Source: CAXSEF01 sp964236585
Lineage (GTDB): Bacteria > Pseudomonadota > Alphaproteobacteria > Acetobacterales > Acetobacteraceae
Length of the DNA stretch: 32,316 bases
Reading direction: 5' to 3'
Assembly (NCBI GenBank): GCA_964236585.1
Contig: CAXSFE010000031.1
Location: 1 to 32,316 of the forward strand
Positions within the stretch are counted from its first letter, which is position 1, and every line of letters starts with the position of its first letter. The notes below the pieces were generated by a model that worked only from the letters and a program-made list of their open reading frames with translations, was not told the DNA's origin and did no database searches. Positions 29,487 through 32,316 of the stretch are shown here, piece by piece. The position numbers and the translations under genes were made by a program.

Positions 29487-30602
29487 ATGACGACCAGCCG
29501 CGAACGCCGCCTGCCCCGCCGCGACTGTCTCATCCTGCCTCTGCTCAGCCTGGCGACCGTTCTGCTGCTGGCGGCCGGCGGGGAGCTTGCGTCACGGTGG
29601 TTCTTCGAGGAGGGCTCCGCGGATGCGTGCCTCCTGCACGACCCCGTGCTCGGCGTGCGCCACAAGCCCGACTGCGCCGGACTGGTCAAGGTTCCGGAAA
29701 GCGAGTAGGTCACCAACCGCTACAACTCTTGCGGATACAGAACGACCGAGGACTGCCGCACTGCCCCGCCGGGCACGCTGCGCATCGCGCTGGTCGGCTC
29801 CTCCATCGCCTTCGGCCTCTACGTGCCGTATCCGCAGTCGATCGCAGCCGCCCTCGGCGACGCGCTCACCCGGGCCTGCGGGCAGCCGGTGCAGGTGCAG
29901 AACCTCGCCTCGGAGTTCGAGTTCTGGTCGGTGCTGCGCAGGCGCTTCGACCTCGCCCTGGCGTTGAAGCCCGACGCGGTCATCGCCGTGGCCGGGCCGA
30001 CCGACATCGAGACGCCGGACCCTGACCTGGCGGAGACGCAGAACGCGCTGCCGCCGGAGGAACTGCTCACCCGCATCAGGAACATGTTCACGAACAGCCG
30101 GCTGCGCGTGGTCGCGCAGCACTTCCTGTATCGCGACCCCGGGTTCTACCTGTCGCTGTACCGCAACTCGATCGCCAAGACGCTCTACATGCGCGCGCCC
30201 CTGGCGCCGACGCTGCAGACCCATGTGAAGGCCTATGGCGAGCTGCTCGGCCAGCTCGCCGTGCGTGCCCGCGCCGCGGACGTTCCGGTGATGCTGGCCT
30301 ACGTGCCGCAGCGGGCGCAGATCGGCTTTGCCGCCGATGCCGCACGGCCGGCCTACATCGACCCGTTCGCGCTCGACAACGCGCTCCGCCAGGCGGCGGC
30401 GGACAGCAGCGTGTCGTTCGACGACACCACGCCGGACTTCGTGCGCGATCCGCGGCAGATGGACCTGTTCCTGCGCTCCGACGGGCATCTGGATGCGCAG
30501 GGCGACGGCGTCATCGCGCGCAGCCTGGCGCGCGCGGCGGTGCGCGAGTTCGCCGCGTTCAGGCACTGCGCCGCGGGCGGCCAGGACCTGTCGGGCTCCT
30601 GA
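29487..30602 (+). pseudogene. SGNH/GDSL-hydrolase-like gene interrupted by an in-frame amber codon
   Basis: The same frame is open from ATG 29487 to TGA 30602 (371 codons) except for TAG 29706-29708 at codon 74. The first part has a signal-anchor (CLILPLLSLATVLLLAAGGE) and HDPVLGVRHKPDC. Immediately after the stop the frame goes on with VTNRYNSCGYRTTEDC, then ALVGSSIAFGLYVPYPQS with the nucleophile-like Ser of block I, and ends with LRSDGHLDAQGDGVIARSL, which has the Asp-x-His pair of block V. Both halves belong to one family protein. In relatives a Trp is likely at codon 74, so one G-to-A change (TGG to TAG) would explain it. A sequencing error, a recent pseudogene, or stop readthrough are all possible. 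Downstream GTG 29823 cannot restore the anchor. Confidence 0.8.
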
Positions 30603-30674
30603 GCCGGGCGGCGTGGTCCGCGCGCCTCCCGGGACGGAGCCCGGACGCAGGGCCTCCTGCCTCGCCCGCCGCCC

Positions 30675-31247
30675 TCAGTCGGCGGTCTTGCCGAGGCCGG
30701 CGCCGGGCTGCCACAGGACGTCGCCGCCGGCGTTGAGGCGGCGGCCGAGGACGAACAGGTGGTCGGACAGGCGGTTGAGGAAGCGCAGGACGCAGGGGTT
30801 GACGGCCTCCTCCTGGGAGAGGTGGACGACCAGGCGCTCGGCGCGGCGGGCGACGGTGCGGGCGAGGTGGGCGTGGGCGGCGGCGGGGGTGCCGCCGGGG
30901 AGCACGAAGGAGGTGAGCGGGGGCAGCGCGTCGTTCATGGCGGCGACCTCGGCCTCGAGGCGGAGCGAGGGGGTGTCGGTCAGGCGGAGGCGGTCGCCCT
31001 GCTCGCCCGGGACGCAGAGGTCGGCGCCGGTGTCGAACAGGTCGTTCTGGATGCGGGCGAGCATGGCGTCGGCGTCGGGGTCGTGGGCGGTGTGGAGGCG
31101 GAGGAGGCCGATGGTGGCGTTGGCCTCGTCGACGGTGCCGTAGGCCTCGACGCGCAGCGCGTGCTTGCGCACGCGGGTGCCGTTGCCGAGCGAGGTCTCG
31201 CCGCCGTCGCCGCCGCGGGTCACCACCCTGTCGATCCGTACCACCAT
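30675..31247 (-). CDS. Cob(I)alamin adenosyltransferase, PduO type
   Basis: This 190-aa enzyme transfers the adenosyl group of ATP to cob(I)alamin, forming coenzyme B12. The N-terminal ATP-binding motif TRGGDGGETSLGNGTRVRK (about 9-27) is typical, followed by LRVEAYGTVDEANATIGLLR, IQNDLFDTGADLCVPG, FVLPGGTPAAAHAHLARTVA and FLNRLSDHLFVLGRRLN, with the conserved Arg and Asp residues of the family. ATG 31247 is preceded by GGGAG at about 9 nt; the frame upstream is repeat DNA. It converges on the SGNH-like gene and diverges from the MBL gene, with repeat copy 18 between starts. No other B12 genes are near. Confidence 0.93.
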   Translation of the reverse strand: MVVRIDRVVTRGGDGGETSLGNGTRVRKHALRVEAYGTVDEANATIGLLRLHTAHDPDADAMLARIQNDLFDTGADLCVPGEQGDRLRLTDTPSLRLEAEVAAMNDALPPLTSFVLPGGTPAAAHAHLARTVARRAERLVVHLSQEEAVNPCVLRFLNRLSDHLFVLGRRLNAGGDVLWQPGAGLGKTAD

Positions 31248-31321
31248 GGCCGCGTGCTCCCTGCTGCGTCGTGCTGGGGAGGAGAAGGTCGGGGGGCGGG
31301 GGAGTGCAAGGGCGGAGTTGA

Positions 31322-31454
31322 AGGAAGCAAGGCCAGGGGCTCTGCCCCTGGACCCCGCCAAGGGAAGCCCCTTGGATGGCTTCCCTCAAGTCAAGGGATC
31401 AAAGGGTCCTCGGACCCTTTGCGGGTCCGGGCAGAGCCCGGCCTTGCTTGCTTC
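31322..31454. repeat. Modular palindromic element, copy 18
   Basis: It has GAAGCAAGGC, CCAGGGGC-TCT-GCCCCTGG, ACCCCG, CCAAGGGAAGCCCCTTGG, centre CCCTCAAGTCAAGGGAT, a CAAAGGGTCC/GGACCCTTTG hairpin, CCGGGC-AGA-GCCCGG and CCTTGCTTGCTT. Bases 31388-31452 are identical to 17342-17406. It sits between two divergent genes. Confidence 0.9.
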
Positions 31455-31506
31455 CTGCGGTGCCGTGCGGCATCCGGGCGCCTGGATTGTGGTGGGACGC
31501 GGTGTC

Positions 31507-32316
31507 ATGAGCCCTGGGTATCTTCCGTTCGCGGGCGCGCTGGAGCTGCCGGCGTTCCTTTGCGACAACTGCGGCTACTGGCAGCGGCACTTCGCCCCGC
31601 CGCCGTCGTGCCCGATGTGCCTGGATGCGCGGCATGTGGTGCCGCAGGACGGGTGGCGGTTCTGGACGCTGCCGGAGGCGCAGGCGCGGTTCCCGTGCCA
31701 CTGGGCGGAGCTGGAGCCGGGGGTGTGGCGGTTCTGGAACGAGCCGGTGGGGGGGATCGGGCCGAGCGCGTACCTGATCCGGACGCCGGCGGGGAACATG
31801 GGGTTCGAGGGGTGCCCGGTGTTCAGCGAGGCGGCGCTGGACCACATCGCGTCGCTGGGGGGGATGGCGGTGCTGTCGGCGTCGCACCCGCACGCGTACG
31901 GGGCGCTGTGGCAGCTGCAGGACCGGTTCGACCCGGAGCTGGCGCTGCATCCGGGCGACCTGCAATGGTCGGGGGCGCTGCGGGTGAGCTGGCCGTGGGA
32001 CGAGACGCTGGAGCCGCTGCCGGGGCTGGCGCTGCACCTGACGGCGGGGCACTTCGCGGGGCATTCGGTGCTGTTCGACGCGGCGAGGGGCATCCTGTTC
32101 TGCGGGGACGCGCTGAAGTTCGAGATGGCGGCGGGCGATGCGCGGGAGGCGGTGACGATCTCGGCGCACAAGGCGTTCGTGCGGGGCATCCCGCTGACGC
32201 CCGGCGAGCTGCGGCGGTACCGCACGGTGTTCGCGGCGCTGGATTTCACGCAGACGTGGACGCCGTTCGAGCAGGCGCGCAACAGCGGGCGGGCGGAGGC
32301 GCTGGCGCTGATCGAC
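31507..32316 (+). CDS. MBL-fold metallo-hydrolase with N-terminal zinc ribbon (3' truncated by window)
   Basis: The frame runs open from ATG 31507 to the window end (270 codons), so the stop is outside. The N-terminus has CDNCGYW...CPMC, two CxxC pairs about 15 residues apart that suggest a zinc or rubredoxin-like ribbon. The metallo-beta-lactamase part follows: the strand MAVLSASHPHAYG carries a modified HxHxDH motif (SHPHAYG, lacking the Asp-His), then HLTAGHFAGHSVLFDA and LFCGDALKF. Related proteobacterial proteins show a similar SHPHYY motif, so this is a family trait, not damage. The substrate is unknown. The ribosome site is weak. Confidence 0.8.
   Translation, partial: MSPGYLPFAGALELPAFLCDNCGYWQRHFAPPPSCPMCLDARHVVPQDGWRFWTLPEAQARFPCHWAELEPGVWRFWNEPVGGIGPSAYLIRTPAGNMGFEGCPVFSEAALDHIASLGGMAVLSASHPHAYGALWQLQDRFDPELALHPGDLQWSGALRVSWPWDETLEPLPGLALHLTAGHFAGHSVLFDAARGILFCGDALKFEMAAGDAREAVTISAHKAFVRGIPLTPGELRRYRTVFAALDFTQTWTPFEQARNSGRAEALALID

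Noticed and set aside
29823..30602. Independent gene starting at GTG 29823
   Set aside because: It starts inside the conserved first SGNH block, so it would lack the beginning of the fold; it is the downstream part of the interrupted gene.
551..31454. Repeat family taken as a CRISPR array or insertion sequence
   Set aside because: Copies are dispersed singly, without regular spacers, and carry no transposase frame or flanking target duplications that I can identify.
551..31454. Repeat hairpins taken as ordinary intrinsic terminators
   Set aside because: None has a T tract after the stem, and copies also occur upstream of genes between divergent starts; real terminators (rpsA, katA) are separate.
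1..32316. tRNA or rRNA genes
   Set aside because: I saw no T-loop (GTTCGA-type) and anticodon-arm arrangement or rRNA signature in any gap; a tRNAscan run would settle it.

Overview
The window is about 32.3 kb of very GC-rich chromosomal DNA with extreme G-ending codon use (GGG, GCG, GTG, CTG). Gene content and order (TIGR02300 gene diverging from aroA-cmk-rpsA, then sppA-ihfB-lapA-pyrF/trpF; purM-purN diverging from hda-ppk-ppx) point to an alphaproteobacterium, most likely Acetobacteraceae (Roseomonas-like). The genus is inferred, not proven. There is no rRNA, tRNA, CRISPR array, prophage or recognisable transposase.

Layout. 1-2.2 kb: end of an unidentified upstream gene, a YdcF/DUF218 protein, and leftward genes for a DHH phosphoesterase and an FYDLN/TIGR02300 acidic zinc-ribbon protein. 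2.4-4.5 kb: aroA and cmk; the start of cmk lies in a suspicious run of G tracts. 4.6-6.5 kb: a MAPEG membrane protein diverging from dctA. 6.5-11.6 kb: rpsA with a long structured leader and its own terminator, sppA, ihfB, and translationally coupled lapA-pyrF. 11.7-15 kb: an alpha/beta hydrolase placed between two half-repeats, trpF (without trpBA next to it), and katA with a near-consensus OxyR operator that contains the trpF stop codon. 15.2-18.6 kb: nadE, a GFA-family zinc protein and a YitT-type membrane protein. 18.7-22.3 kb, leftward: purM, purN, a small cytochrome c oxidase subunit IV and a DUF6880 protein. 22.5-29 kb, rightward: hda, ppk, an AIDA/RTX-like secreted repeat protein inserted between ppk and ppx, and ppx. 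29.4-32.3 kb: an SGNH-hydrolase-like gene split by one in-frame amber codon, a PduO-type cobalamin adenosyltransferase (leftward) and the start of an MBL-fold hydrolase running off the window.

The most distinctive signal is a family of about 18 modular palindromic intergenic elements of 60-170 bp. Each is built from GC-rich hairpins in a near-symmetric alpha-beta-centre-beta'-alpha' order. The flanks (GCAAGGC..., ...ACCCGC) and loop (TCT/AGA) are conserved, while stem sequences differ between copies and are almost always perfectly self-complementary within a copy. Most copies lie within about 20 nt of a stop codon. Some have entered genes: one encodes the last ~25 residues of the YdcF protein, one supplies the nadE stop codon, and one is read in frame as the ~40-residue N-terminus of PurN. 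Two pairs of half-elements flank probable insertions (the hydrolase, and the AIDA/RTX protein), and one perfect 64-bp inverted pair flanks the GFA-yitT cassette. The family behaves like REP or Rickettsia-type palindromic elements, and no mobilising enzyme is encoded here.

Functionally the genes are mostly housekeeping: aromatic amino acid, purine, pyrimidine, NAD and cobalamin metabolism, translation, replication control, polyphosphate turnover (ppk, ppx) and peroxide defence (katA).
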